NCBI RefSeq assembly: GCF_013372625.1
Contig: NZ_JABXFD010000724.1
Coordinates: 1 to 64,000, forward strand
DNA: 64,000 nt
Origin: Actinomadura sp. BRA 177
Lineage (GTDB): Bacteria; Actinomycetota; Actinomycetes; Streptosporangiales; Streptosporangiaceae
Direction of reading: 5' to 3'
The notes under the pieces were generated by a model. The model ran no database searches. It had not been told where the DNA came from and saw only the letters and a list, made by a program, of their open reading frames with translations. Shown piece by piece: positions 30,485 through 39,304 of this stretch. Both the position numbers and the translations under genes were made by a program. Every line of letters begins with the position of its first letter. Positions within the stretch are counted from its first letter, which is position 1.

Positions 30485-31645
30485 TCAGACGCGCATCGGG
30501 GGGCGCTGGGCGGGCTGGTCGCCGGTGCCCGGACCGGCGGCGGCCCGGCGCCGCCGGCGGCCGGGGACGCGCAGCATCAGCAGCACGCCGGCCGTCGCGA
30601 CCAGCAGCGTGATCCCGAGGGTGATCCACGCGGCGTCGAACAGTGCCAGCCCGACCAGGCCGGAGGCCAGCAGCCCGACCCAGAAGTACATGATCAGCAC
30701 GGCCCGGCGGGTGGAGTGGCCGAGCTGCAGCAGCCGGTGGTGCAGGTGCTGCTTGTCCGGGGAGAAGGGCGACCGGCCCTGGCTGGTGCGGCGCAGCACC
30801 GCCAGCAGCATGTCCATGAAGGGGACCGCCGCCACCGCCGGGATCAGCAGCACCGGGACGAAGAACGGGAACAGCCCGTTGGCCAGGATGGCCGGGTCGA
30901 ACTGCCCGGTCAGCATGATCGTGGACGCGCTGAGCAGCAGCCCGATCAGCATCGAGCCGGTGTCGCCCATGAAGATCTTGGCGGGGCTGAAGTTGTGCGG
31001 CAGGAAGCCCGCGCACATCCCGAACAGGACGGCGGCGACGAGCGTCGCGCCGGTCAGCGTGGTCAGCCCGTTCGTCCGCGACAGCAGGTAGGCGTAGGAG
31101 AACAGCGCCAGCGCGGCGATGCCGACGACGCCCGCGGCCAGGCCGTCCAGGCCGTCGATGAAGTTCACCGCGTTGATCGTGGCGACCACGACCAGGACCG
31201 TCAGCGGCACCCCGTAGGCGGGCGGCAGCGACAGCGACTCGCCCGTCGGCAGCGGGATCACGTAGATCTGGATGCCCTGCATGATGAAGATCCCGGCGGC
31301 CGCGACCTGCCCGGCGAACTTGGTGAGCGCGTCCACCTCCCACCGGTCGTCGGCGATGCCGATCAGCACGATCAGCCCGCCCGACAGCAGCAGCGCCTTC
31401 GCGACGCTGATGTCGCCGTCGTCCAGGACCTTGCGCATCTCCGGCAGCCCGGTCGCGACCACCAGCGCCGCCACCATCCCGCCGAACATCGCGAGACCGC
31501 CCAGCCGGGGCGTCGGGATGACGTGCACGTCGCGCTCGCGCGGGACGGCCTGCGCCCCGAACCAGACGGCGAACCGGCGCACCGAGGGGGTCAGCAGGTA
31601 GGCGACGAGGGCGGCGACAAGGATGGTGAGCAGGTACTCCCGCAC
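30485..31645 (-). CDS. wecA: undecaprenyl/decaprenyl-phosphate GlcNAc-1-phosphate transferase (WecA/Rfe)
   Basis: 386 aa polytopic membrane enzyme of the MraY/WecA family, which moves GlcNAc-1-phosphate from UDP-GlcNAc to a lipid carrier, starting arabinogalactan-linker or teichoic-type polymer synthesis. Motifs: HVIPTPRLGGLAMFGG, GIADDRWEVD (metal-binding DD), NAVNFIDGLDGLAAG, FSPAKIFMGDTGSMLIG and the cytoplasmic HLHHRLLQLGHS. The last 35 residues form a basic/proline tail. In mycobacteria the homologue (Rv1302) also sits just before the atp genes. Confidence 0.95.
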   Translation of the reverse strand: MREYLLTILVAALVAYLLTPSVRRFAVWFGAQAVPRERDVHVIPTPRLGGLAMFGGMVAALVVATGLPEMRKVLDDGDISVAKALLLSGGLIVLIGIADDRWEVDALTKFAGQVAAAGIFIMQGIQIYVIPLPTGESLSLPPAYGVPLTVLVVVATINAVNFIDGLDGLAAGVVGIAALALFSYAYLLSRTNGLTTLTGATLVAAVLFGMCAGFLPHNFSPAKIFMGDTGSMLIGLLLSASTIMLTGQFDPAILANGLFPFFVPVLLIPAVAAVPFMDMLLAVLRRTSQGRSPFSPDKQHLHHRLLQLGHSTRRAVLIMYFWVGLLASGLVGLALFDAAWITLGITLLVATAGVLLMLRVPGRRRRRAAAGPGTGDQPAQRPPMRV

Positions 31646-31805
31646 TCCCCGCGCCTCCCCTCACCGGCTTCCGCCGATCGCCGCTGCCGTGTTACCCGGT
31701 CAGTCGCACCCAATACACCGGGCTCGTCTTCGTTAGACGACCGAACGGTGCAATGTGTTCACGACCGACCAACTGTAGACCCACCCGGACGCCGTCCGCT
31801 GCCGA

Positions 31806-32726
31806 TCACACCGCCCGGACGCGATGCGCGCACATGATCCCCGCACCGACGATCACCAGCGCGAGCCCGGCCAGGCACCGGTCGCCCAGCGAGAACGCCC
31901 ACGCCCCGCGGGCCGCGATCTCGTCCCCGGCGTCGGCGACGATCAGCAGCACGCCGGCCGCGAGCAGCCCGGCACCGCGGTGCTCGCCCTGGCGCTCGGT
32001 GCGGTGGCGGGCCAGTCGCCCGTCCAGCGCGGCGGGACCGTGCGGGGCGAGCAGGGTCTGCAGGAAGTCCACGGCATAGGGGCCGTCGCGGTCGCGCAGG
32101 CACCGGGTCGTCGCGCCCGGGGCGCCCGCGCGGCAGCTCACGTGCCGCAGCGGGACCGGCGCCTCCACCCGCACCGCCGCGTTCCCGATCGGGACGTTCC
32201 AGGCCGTCCCGATCGCGTCCCACACCAGCTCGTCGTGGCCCGCGCGCGGGGTGAAGGCCCGTCCCACCTCGTACTCGAGCACGTACGCCTGCCGTCCGCG
32301 GACCTCGCGGTGCCGGTCGCCGACGCTGATCCGCACGTCGTGCAGGAACCGCGTCATCCGGGCCCGGGACGGCGCGCCGGTGGACGAACTGGTGCGCACG
32401 TTCCGCACGTCGTAGACCCGGTTCCCGATGCGGAACGGCACCCGCCGGACGATCCCGTGCTCGCCGCTCTGGTCGAAGTCGTAGGTGATCGTCTCCCGGA
32501 CGTACAGGACGCCGTCGGCGCCGAGGGTGAGCACGACGTCGTAGGTCGCGATGCTCCCGCCGACGGCCGGGCCGGGCGTCGGGACGGCCCCGGACACGCC
32601 GGGCGCGGGCTCCGCGGCGGCGGGGGCGGGCAGCACGAGCACGAGGGTCAGCAGCAGGAGGCCCGCGAAGATCGCGGGCCCCCGGACACGGCCACGCACG
32701 TCAGGCATGGTTCCACTTGTTGCCAT
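31806..32726 (-). CDS. DUF2207-like secreted/membrane protein
   Basis: 306 aa. An N-terminal signal-like helix (AIFAGLLLLTLVLVLPAPAAA) leads to an extracellular beta domain with SIATYDVVLTLGADGVLYVRETITYDF and EHGIVRRVPFRI, the start of the DUF2207 domain (which in full-length members is about 250 residues). Near the C-terminus two more hydrophobic segments occur (GAGLLAAGVLLIVADAG and LAGLALVIVGAGIM). It is shorter than typical DUF2207 proteins. Two ATGs are possible (32726 or 32708); neither has a strong RBS. Function unknown. Confidence 0.75.
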   Translation of the reverse strand: MATSGTMPDVRGRVRGPAIFAGLLLLTLVLVLPAPAAAEPAPGVSGAVPTPGPAVGGSIATYDVVLTLGADGVLYVRETITYDFDQSGEHGIVRRVPFRIGNRVYDVRNVRTSSSTGAPSRARMTRFLHDVRISVGDRHREVRGRQAYVLEYEVGRAFTPRAGHDELVWDAIGTAWNVPIGNAAVRVEAPVPLRHVSCRAGAPGATTRCLRDRDGPYAVDFLQTLLAPHGPAALDGRLARHRTERQGEHRGAGLLAAGVLLIVADAGDEIAARGAWAFSLGDRCLAGLALVIVGAGIMCAHRVRAV

Positions 32727-32924
32727 GATCGTGTCGGCGTAACGCCGCGACGGCCGCGACGAACGCTTCCCGGACGATTGGACGCGCCTGCGGCCCGATC
32801 GGTTCGCCGCGCCGCGGACATCGTCCGTCCCTGGTCAGCCGGTAAGCCCGCGATAAAGGTGACCATGCGGACGCTGCTAAGTTATCCGCTGCTAACCCCC
32901 CGAAACACGAGCCTGGAGGGACCT

Positions 32925-33356
32925 ATGCGGCGATTCGCTGCAGTAGCCCTGACCGCCGGCACCCTGATGGCCGGCATGGCCGCCGTGGGCACCCCCGCCA
33001 ACGCGGCAGCCGCCAAGAGTTGGAAGCCCTACAACTCCTACAGCGGCATCGACGCGTGGGGCACCTACACCCGCAGCGGCGGCAAGACCTACGTGAAGGG
33101 CTACCTCCGCGACACCAAGAAGAACGGCTGGACCGCCTGCGTCCGCTTCCTGTTCACCGAGGGCAGCAAGCAGTACTGGTCCCGCTTCAAGATCGTCGGC
33201 ACGACGTCCGGCGGCACGAAGTACAACTACGACGGCAAGGCCACCGTCAAGATCAGCGTGAGCTCCAGCTACAGCAGCCACCTGTGGGTGCAGGAGTGCG
33301 GCCGCAACAAGAAGACCGGCAAGTACTACTACGGCAAGGGCAAGAAGCTCTTCTGA
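32925..33356 (+). CDS. small secreted protein, unknown function
   Basis: 143 aa. GGAGGG lies six bases before the ATG. A clear signal peptide (MRRFAAVALTAGTLMAGMAA, cleavage near NAAAA) precedes a mature domain of about 110 residues rich in Tyr, Lys, Ser and Gly, with one Cys pair (TACVRFLF and VQECGRN) likely forming a disulfide. The pattern YVKGYLRDTKKNGWTACVRF suggests a beta-sandwich. No catalytic motif. Ends with KKTGKYYYGKGKKLF. Monocistronic with its own terminator. Confidence 0.8.
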   Translation: MRRFAAVALTAGTLMAGMAAVGTPANAAAAKSWKPYNSYSGIDAWGTYTRSGGKTYVKGYLRDTKKNGWTACVRFLFTEGSKQYWSRFKIVGTTSGGTKYNYDGKATVKISVSSSYSSHLWVQECGRNKKTGKYYYGKGKKLF

Positions 33357-33379
33357 GCCACGGAGTCGCCTGTCGACAC

Positions 33380-33405
33380 AGGCCCCGCCCGGCCCGGCGG
33401 GGCCT
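33380..33405. terminator. rho-independent-like terminator
   Basis: 10 bp perfect stem (33380-33389 with 33396-33405, AGGCCCCGCC arms) with a 6 nt loop, 24 bases after the stop of the secreted protein gene. The convergent sua5-like gene ends at 33421, so it may serve both directions. Confidence 0.75.
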
Positions 33406-33420
33406 TCGCGCTTCCCGGGC

Positions 33421-34500
33421 TCAACTCTCCCGCTCGTCCTTGGCGGGCGACGACTTCACAGCGCCGTCCGCAGGCGCCTCGGCGACCTCTCCGTGCGTCC
33501 CCGGATCATCCTTGACGCGGGACTCAGCGGGATCCGCAAGGTGCTCGGCAAACTCTTCATGCGTCTGCGGAGAGTCGTCCGCGGCGAGGGACGGCTCCGC
33601 GCCGCCGTCCGCAGGCGCCCCAACAGACGCTTCCCGCACTTCCGAGGTCTCCCCCTTGGCAAGGGAAGGCTTGGCGGAGTCCGCAGCCGAGGCCTCGTCC
33701 TTGGTGAAGGACGGCTTGGCGGGGTCCGCAGGGGGCTCAGCTGGCGTTTGCTGGGGTTCTGCGGGCTCTTCCTTGGTGAGGGAGGGCTTGGGTGATTCCG
33801 GGGCTGAGGCGGCTTCTGTGGACTCGTCCGGTTCGTCCTCGTCGGTAAGGAGGACGCCCACTACGGCGCGGATCTTGTCGAGGGGGATGGCGCCGGCGCG
33901 CAGGACGCGCGGGACGGGGCCCGTCAGGTCCAGAATCGTGGACGGGTCGGCGTGTCCCGACACTCCGCCGTCCAGGTAGACCGAGATCGAGTCGCCGAGC
34001 ATCTTCTCGGCCTCGCCGGCGTTCCGCGCGGCGGGCTGCCCGCTCAGGTTCGCGCTGCTCACGGCCAGCGGGCCGGTCTCCTTGAGGACCTCCACCGCCA
34101 GCTCGTGCATCGGCATGCGGATGGCGACGGTCCCCTTGGTCTCGCCGAGGTCCCACATCAGGTTCGGGTTCGCGCGGCAGACGAGGGTCAGCGCGCCCGG
34201 CCAGAACTCGTCGATGAGGTCCTGGCCGTAGGTGCCGAGGTCGTCCACCAGGGCCGTGGCGGCCCGTACGGAACCGACCAGGACGGGCGGGGGCATGTCC
34301 CGGCCGCGTCCCTTCGCCTCCAGCAGCGCGGTCACGGCGGGGCCCACGAACGCGTCCGCGCCGACCCCGTACACGGTGTCGGTCGGCAGGACGATCAGCT
34401 CGCCGCGCCGCACGGCCGACACGGCCTCGGCGATCCCGCGGGTACGCTCCATCGGCTCAGCGCAGTCATAACGTCGGCTCACGGTCGCCCGGCTTCCCAT
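33421..34500 (-). CDS. tsaC: L-threonylcarbamoyladenylate synthase with long repeat tail
   Basis: 359 aa. Residues about 10-220 are the YrdC/Sua5 domain that makes threonylcarbamoyl-AMP for the t6A modification of tRNA: VRRGELIVLPTDTVYGVGADAF, KGRGRDMPPPVLVG, GTVAIRMPMHELAVEVL, PLAVSSANLSGQPAARNA and PSTILDLTG. After AIPLDKIRAVVGVLLT the usual protein ends, but here about 135 residues follow, acidic and proline-rich, with repeats of the type KPS(L/F)(T/A)K(D/E/G)E. A GTG 18 bases downstream (VSRRYDC) is an alternative start closer to known N-termini. Lies downstream of prmC, gap 43 bp. Confidence 0.92.
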   Translation of the reverse strand: MGSRATVSRRYDCAEPMERTRGIAEAVSAVRRGELIVLPTDTVYGVGADAFVGPAVTALLEAKGRGRDMPPPVLVGSVRAATALVDDLGTYGQDLIDEFWPGALTLVCRANPNLMWDLGETKGTVAIRMPMHELAVEVLKETGPLAVSSANLSGQPAARNAGEAEKMLGDSISVYLDGGVSGHADPSTILDLTGPVPRVLRAGAIPLDKIRAVVGVLLTDEDEPDESTEAASAPESPKPSLTKEEPAEPQQTPAEPPADPAKPSFTKDEASAADSAKPSLAKGETSEVREASVGAPADGGAEPSLAADDSPQTHEEFAEHLADPAESRVKDDPGTHGEVAEAPADGAVKSSPAKDERES

Positions 34501-34543
34501 CTACGCGGCGCTCTTCGAAACGGCACCGACCAGAATAGCGGGG

Positions 34544-35404
34544 CTAGTCGCGCACCAGGCGGGCGGTCACGAAGCGGTCGCGGTTGGTCAGGTCACGGCG
34601 GTTGCGGACGTCGCGCCAGCCGTTCTCCTCCGCGAAGATCCAGTAGACGCCGTTGCCCTGCAGGTCGCTGTGCTCGACGGCCACGTAGCCGCCGGGACGC
34701 AGCAGACGGCGGGCGGTGCGCTCGACGACGCGGATCGCGTCCAGGCCGTCCTCGCCGCCGCCCCACAGCGCGTCGGCCGGGTCGTGGTCGCGGACGTCCG
34801 GCGGGACGTACTCCCACTCGCTCATCGGGATGTACGGCGGGTTGCTGACGACCAGGTCGACGGTGCCGTTCAGCTCGGGGAGGGCGGCGGCGAAGTCGTC
34901 CAGGTGCAGGCGAACGCGGCCCCGCTCGTCGAGCTCCTCTATGTTGCGGGTGGCGTGGACGAAGGCCGTCGGGTCCTTCTCGACGGCGTGCACGCGGGCG
35001 CGGGGCGCTTCGAGTGCGATGGAGAGCGCGATCGCGGCGGAGCCGGTGCCGAGGTCGACGACCAGGGGGTCGCGGACGTCCATGTCGCGCAGCGTCTCCA
35101 GCGCCCAGCCGGCCATCACCTCGGTCTCCGGGCGCGGGACGAACACGCCGGGGCCGACCTTCAGTTCCAGGTAGCGGAAGTACGCGCGGCCGGTGATGTG
35201 CTGGAGCGGCTCCCCCGCCTCGCGGCGCGCGACGAACTCCCAGAAGCGGGCGTCGAACGCGCTGTCGGGGACGCCGTGCAGCTCCCCGCGCCGCACCTGG
35301 TGCACGGCCGCCGCGAGCTCCTCGGCGTCGGCGCGGGGCGAGGCGGCGCCCGCGTCGGCGAGGCGGGCGGTGGCCCTGGCGATCTCGTCGAGCAGCAGTT
35401 TCAT
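34544..35404 (-). CDS. prmC: peptide chain release factor N(5)-glutamine methyltransferase
   Basis: 286 aa SAM-dependent methyltransferase that methylates the Gln of the GGQ motif in RF1 and RF2. The helical N-terminal domain has [28 protein letters not shown]; the catalytic domain has the SAM-binding [16 protein letters not shown] and the substrate motif NPPYIP. Its start overlaps the prfA stop by 4 bp, coupling it to its substrate gene. Confidence 0.96.
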   Translation of the reverse strand: MKLLLDEIARATARLADAGAASPRADAEELAAAVHQVRRGELHGVPDSAFDARFWEFVARREAGEPLQHITGRAYFRYLELKVGPGVFVPRPETEVMAGWALETLRDMDVRDPLVVDLGTGSAAIALSIALEAPRARVHAVEKDPTAFVHATRNIEELDERGRVRLHLDDFAAALPELNGTVDLVVSNPPYIPMSEWEYVPPDVRDHDPADALWGGGEDGLDAIRVVERTARRLLRPGGYVAVEHSDLQGNGVYWIFAEENGWRDVRNRRDLTNRDRFVTARLVRD

Positions 35405-36465
35405 GATGTCTGGGCTTCGACCAGGCGGCGTTCCATGTCGGCGTCGACGAGCGCCTGCGTGACGTTGTGGAGGTCGCCGTCCAGCACCTGGTCGAGGTTG
35501 TAGGCCTTGTAGCCGACGCGGTGGTCGGAGATCCGGTTCTCCGGATAGTTGTAGGTGCGGACGCGCTCGGAGCGGTCCACGGTGCGGACCTGGCTCTTGC
35601 GCTCGGCCGCGGCGGCCGCGTCGGCCTCCTCCTGCGCCATCGCCAGCAGCCGGGACCGCAGGATGCGCAGCGCCTGCTCCTTGTTCTGCAGCTGGCTCTT
35701 CTCGTTCTGGCAGGAGACGACGACGCCGGTCGGCTGGTGCGTGATGCGGACCGCGGAGTCGGTCGTGTTGACGCTCTGCCCGCCCGGCCCGGACGAGCGG
35801 TACACGTCGATGCGCAGGTCGTTCGGGTCGATCTGGACGTCGACGTCCTCGGCCTCGGGCGTCACGAGGACGCCGACCGCGCTGGTGTGGATGCGGCCCT
35901 GCGACTCGGTCGCGGGCACCCGCTGCACGCGGTGCACGCCGCCCTCGTACTTCAGCCGCGTCCAGACGCCTTCCTCGGCGCTGCCCTTGGCCTTCACGGC
36001 GACCGTGACGTCCTTGTAGCCGCCGAGGTCGGACGGGTGCGAGTCGATGATCTCGGTCTTCCAGCCGATGCGCTCGGCGTACCGCAGGTACATGCGCAGC
36101 AGGTCGCCGGCGAACAGCGCGGACTCCTCGCCGCCCTCACCGGCCTTCACCTGGAGGATGACGTCCTTGGAGTCGCTCGGGTCGCGCGGGACGAGCAGGC
36201 GGCGCAGCCGCTTCTCAAGGTCCTCGCGGCGTGTTTCGAGCTCGTCGGCCTCGGCGGCGAACGCCGCGTCCTCACCGGCCAGTTCGCGGGCGGTGGCCAG
36301 GTCGTCCTCGGTGGACGCCAGCTCGCGCTGCGTCTCGACGATGGGCCGCAGCTCCGCGTACCGCTTGCCGAGCTTGCGCGCCAGGGCCTGGTCGGCATGG
36401 ACGGACGGGTCGGCGAGCCGTTCCTCGATGCCCGCGTATTCGCTGATCAGTTCGTCGAGATTCAC
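35401..36465 (-). CDS. prfA: peptide chain release factor 1
   Basis: 354 aa RF1 reading UAA and UAG. The GGQ catalytic loop is [20 protein letters not shown]; the PxT-type codon recognition motif is in [14 protein letters not shown]. The N-terminal coiled coil and the C-terminal part [20 protein letters not shown] are standard. It lies 111 bp after rpmE, with a terminator between, so it may have its own promoter. Confidence 0.97.
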   Translation of the reverse strand: MNLDELISEYAGIEERLADPSVHADQALARKLGKRYAELRPIVETQRELASTEDDLATARELAGEDAAFAAEADELETRREDLEKRLRRLLVPRDPSDSKDVILQVKAGEGGEESALFAGDLLRMYLRYAERIGWKTEIIDSHPSDLGGYKDVTVAVKAKGSAEEGVWTRLKYEGGVHRVQRVPATESQGRIHTSAVGVLVTPEAEDVDVQIDPNDLRIDVYRSSGPGGQSVNTTDSAVRITHQPTGVVVSCQNEKSQLQNKEQALRILRSRLLAMAQEEADAAAAAERKSQVRTVDRSERVRTYNYPENRISDHRVGYKAYNLDQVLDGDLHNVTQALVDADMERRLVEAQTS

Positions 36466-36520
36466 GTTGGTCCTGACCCGTCCCGGCCCGGAGACGGCCT
36501 CCGGTTCGCCGACTTCGAAA

Positions 36521-36549
36521 GGCCCGGGGACCTCGAGTGTCCCCGGGCC
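36521..36549 (-). terminator. rpmE terminator
   Basis: Perfect 11 bp stem (36521-36531 with 36539-36549, GGCCCGGGGAC arms) and a 7 nt loop, followed on the minus strand by TTTCG. It lies 28 bases after the rpmE stop and may reduce read-through into prfA. Confidence 0.8.
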
Positions 36550-36576
36550 GTTCCTGCTCTATGTGCGGCGCTCGCC

Positions 36577-36795
36577 CTACTTGCCGGCCTTCTTCTTGCC
36601 GAAGCGCTGCTCGAAGCGCGCCACCCGGCCACCGGTGTCGAGGATCTTCTGCTTGCCCGTGTAGAACGGGTGGCAGTTCGAGCAGACGTCCGCGTGGATC
36701 ACGCCGTTCTCGGCGGTGCTGCGGGTCTCGAAGGTGTTGCCGCACGTGCACGTCACGGTCGTGACGACGTAGTTCGGGTGAATGTCGGGCTTCAT
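36577..36795 (-). CDS. rpmE: 50S ribosomal protein L31
   Basis: 72 aa bL31. [19 protein letters not shown] start with the C-x-C, and the later [13 protein letters not shown], supply the four cysteines of the zinc-containing form. The ATG at 36795 is chosen because GGAG lies upstream and the N-terminus matches the family. Zinc-free paralogues often exist elsewhere and take over in zinc shortage; none is in the window. Confidence 0.97.
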   Translation of the reverse strand: MKPDIHPNYVVTTVTCTCGNTFETRSTAENGVIHADVCSNCHPFYTGKQKILDTGGRVARFEQRFGKKKAGK

Positions 36796-36975
36796 GGGTT
36801 CTCCTCGCCTCAGGCGGTCGCCGGGCGTCCTGCGCCCATGGCAGGGCCACGGGAGAAATGGGGACGTGAACCGGTACCGCAGCGGTTGCACCTCAAGTGT
36901 GCCAGATACCTGAACGTGGCGAGGTCACCGGTCATTCCCGATCTTGGACGGCGCCGGTCTCGGCCGGCCCGGCCG

Positions 36976-37629
36976 TCAGCCGCCCGCACGTCCCAGGTAC
37001 GCCAGCACGGCCATGACGCGGCGGTGCCCGCCCTGCGCGGGCTGCAGGTCCAGCTTCAGGAAGATGTTGGAGATGTGCTTCTCCACGGCGCCCTCGGTGA
37101 CGACGAGGTCCGCGGCGATCGCGCCGTTCGAGCGTCCCTGCGCCATCAGGCCGAGCACCTCGCGCTCGCGCGGCGTCAGCGACTCCAGCGGGTCGCCGGT
37201 GCGGCGCCGGCCGAGCAGCTGGCCGATCACCTCCGGGTCGATGACCGTCCCGCCGGCCGCGATGCGGCGGACCGCGTCGATGAACTCGGCGACGTCCGAC
37301 ACCCGCTCCTTCAGCAGGTAGCCGACGCCCTCGGCGCCGCCGCCGATCAGGTCGGTCGCGTACCGCTCCTCCACGTACTGCGACAGGACGAGGATCGGCG
37401 TGCCCGGCCGCCGCTCCCTCACCGCGAGTGCGGCGCGGAGTCCCTCGTCGGTGAAGGACGGCGGCATCCGGACGTCCACGATGGCGAGGTCGGGGGCGTG
37501 CTCCTCGACGATGCCGAGCAGCCCCGGCCCGTCCCCCACGGTCGCCACCGTCTCGATCCCGGCGTCGCCGAGCAGCCGGACGAGCCCTTCCCGCAGCAGC
37601 ACCGAGTCCTCGGCGATCACAACCCGCAT
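36976..37629 (-). CDS. LuxR/NarL family response regulator
   Basis: 217 aa. The receiver domain (about 1-120) has E7 D8, the phosphoacceptor D52 in LAIVDVRMP and the K in LLKERV. The C-terminal LuxR helix-turn-helix is at about 150-210 (LTPREREVLGLMAQGRSNGAIAADLVVTEGAVEKHISNIFLKLDL). It begins 32 bp after the histidine kinase gene and forms a two-component system with it. The target is unknown. Confidence 0.94.
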   Translation of the reverse strand: MRVVIAEDSVLLREGLVRLLGDAGIETVATVGDGPGLLGIVEEHAPDLAIVDVRMPPSFTDEGLRAALAVRERRPGTPILVLSQYVEERYATDLIGGGAEGVGYLLKERVSDVAEFIDAVRRIAAGGTVIDPEVIGQLLGRRRTGDPLESLTPREREVLGLMAQGRSNGAIAADLVVTEGAVEKHISNIFLKLDLQPAQGGHRRVMAVLAYLGRAGG

Positions 37630-37661
37630 CCACCCATTATGTTGCGCGCCGGGAGCATCGA

Positions 37662-39041
37662 TCACCAAGTGCAGGGCAGGTCCGCGCGGACGATGGTGGG
37701 GCCGCCGGGCGGGCTGTCCACGATGAGCATGCCGTCGATCGTCGCGGCCCGGTCGGCGAGGCCGGACAGGCCGCCCTCGGGCCGGGCGACGGCGCCGCCC
37801 ACCCCGTTGTCGATCACCTCGACGACGACCCAGCGGTCCTCGCGCGCCACCCGGACCGACACCTGCGTCGCGCGGGCGTACTTCGCGACGTTCGCCAGCG
37901 ACTCGGCCACGATGAAGTAGGCGATGCTCTCCACCGCCGCCGGCGGGCGCTCCGGCAGGTCGACGTCCACCTCGACGGGCACCGGGGCGCGGCCGGCGAG
38001 GCCGGACAGCGCCGGGTCCAGGCCGCGGTCGGTGAGGATCGCCGGGTAGATCCCGCGGGCCAGGTCGCGCAGCTCGGAGATGGCCTCCTTGGTGCCGGAG
38101 TGCGCCTGCTCGATCAGCGCCCGCGCGCCCTCCGGGTCGTCGTCGAGCTTGGCGCGGGCCCGTCCGATGTCCATCGCCACGGCCAGCAGCCGCTGCTGCG
38201 CGCCGTCGTGCAGGTCGCGCTCGATGCGGCGCCGCTCGAACTCGGCGGCGTCCACGCCGCGGGCGCGGCTGGCCCGCAGGTGCTCGGTGCGCTTGCGCAG
38301 CTCCACGTTCTCGGCCTGCGCCGGGCTCGGGCCGAGCAGCAGCGCGGCCCACACGGTGTGGCCGATCGCCATCGCCCGCGTCGCGTACACCGCGATGACG
38401 AGGAACACCGCCCCCAGCGCCATCACCGGGACGGCCTCCAGCGGGTTGCCCGCCCAGTACGAGACGACCCCGAAGTTGATCTCGGCGCCGCCGTTCCCCG
38501 CGACGATCGCCGGCAGGAACAGCGTGGTGACCGTCGCGCCCCAGACCGCCGCCGACACGACGAACTCGACCAGCGTCACCGGGAACAGGACGGCGAGGTA
38601 GACCAGGTCCTTCCAGGTGGCGGGGTCGGTCACCATGCCCTTGAGCTTCGTCAGCGGGTTGCGCCCTGCGGGCAGCCGCCGGTACGGGTCCGGGACGCGG
38701 ACGCCGAACGCCGCCCGGACGAGCCGCCGCTCCAGCATCGCCCCGGCCCGCCATGCGATCATCAGCAGCGCCAGCAGCGGCAGCCCGACCCAGATGATCA
38801 GCAGCGCGACCGACACCGACAGCCCGGCGGTCAGCACGACGAGCCAGCCGATCCCGAACGCCAGGCTGACGGCCAGGTAGAGCGCGGAACGCCAGGTGAC
38901 GGACGACCGCACCATCGCGAGCGGCGCCCACGAGCCGGTCAGCACGGACGGCGCGTCCCCGCCGCCGCGCGTCGCCGCGGCCCACCACGTCGCGGCCCAC
39001 CCCACGGCGCCGCCGCCGGAATCTCTGCTCAGCTCACCCAC
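37662..39041 (-). CDS. NarL-type sensor histidine kinase
   Basis: 459 aa. The GTG start has GGAGGG seven bases upstream. The N-terminal half holds several membrane helices (two sensor-domain pairs, e.g. ALYLAVSLAFGIGWLVVLTAG and GVVSYW..VPVMALGAVFLVIAVYA). The HisKA_3 dimerisation helix carries the phospho-His in RIERDLHDGAQQRLLAVAM (about residue 278), and the HATPase domain has AESLANVAKYARATQ (N box) and VIDNGVGGA and GLSGLADRAA (G boxes). The signal is unknown; the sensor part matches the PspC/DUF-type membrane sensors of actinomycetes in shape only. Confidence 0.93.
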   Translation of the reverse strand: MGELSRDSGGGAVGWAATWWAAATRGGGDAPSVLTGSWAPLAMVRSSVTWRSALYLAVSLAFGIGWLVVLTAGLSVSVALLIIWVGLPLLALLMIAWRAGAMLERRLVRAAFGVRVPDPYRRLPAGRNPLTKLKGMVTDPATWKDLVYLAVLFPVTLVEFVVSAAVWGATVTTLFLPAIVAGNGGAEINFGVVSYWAGNPLEAVPVMALGAVFLVIAVYATRAMAIGHTVWAALLLGPSPAQAENVELRKRTEHLRASRARGVDAAEFERRRIERDLHDGAQQRLLAVAMDIGRARAKLDDDPEGARALIEQAHSGTKEAISELRDLARGIYPAILTDRGLDPALSGLAGRAPVPVEVDVDLPERPPAAVESIAYFIVAESLANVAKYARATQVSVRVAREDRWVVVEVIDNGVGGAVARPEGGLSGLADRAATIDGMLIVDSPPGGPTIVRADLPCTW

Positions 39042-39255
39042 ATCGCCCTCCGTGCCCCATTCCAACCTACGGTCACCAGATTGCCGGGCCAGAGGGCAGA
39101 CCAACCATGACGCGCACCGCCGAATAAAAGGTGGGGCTAACCCCACCATCACCACGTCCGGCCCTAGCACCGCAGCGCCGCCCCACTAGCACGGCACTCG
39201 GCCCCACATCACGGCGCGGCCCCCACCATGCGACACGGGACGCGTGGGACGCGGA

Positions 39256-39287
39256 ACGCCCCCGTCCGGTGGTCCGGGCGGGGGCGT
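39256..39287 (-). terminator. rho gene terminator
   Basis: 14 bp stem with one G-T pair (39256-39269 with 39274-39287) and a 4 nt loop, 18 bases after the rho stop codon; TTCCGCG follows on the minus strand. Confidence 0.75.
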
Positions 39288-39304
39288 CTGCGTGCGTTGG
39301 TGCG

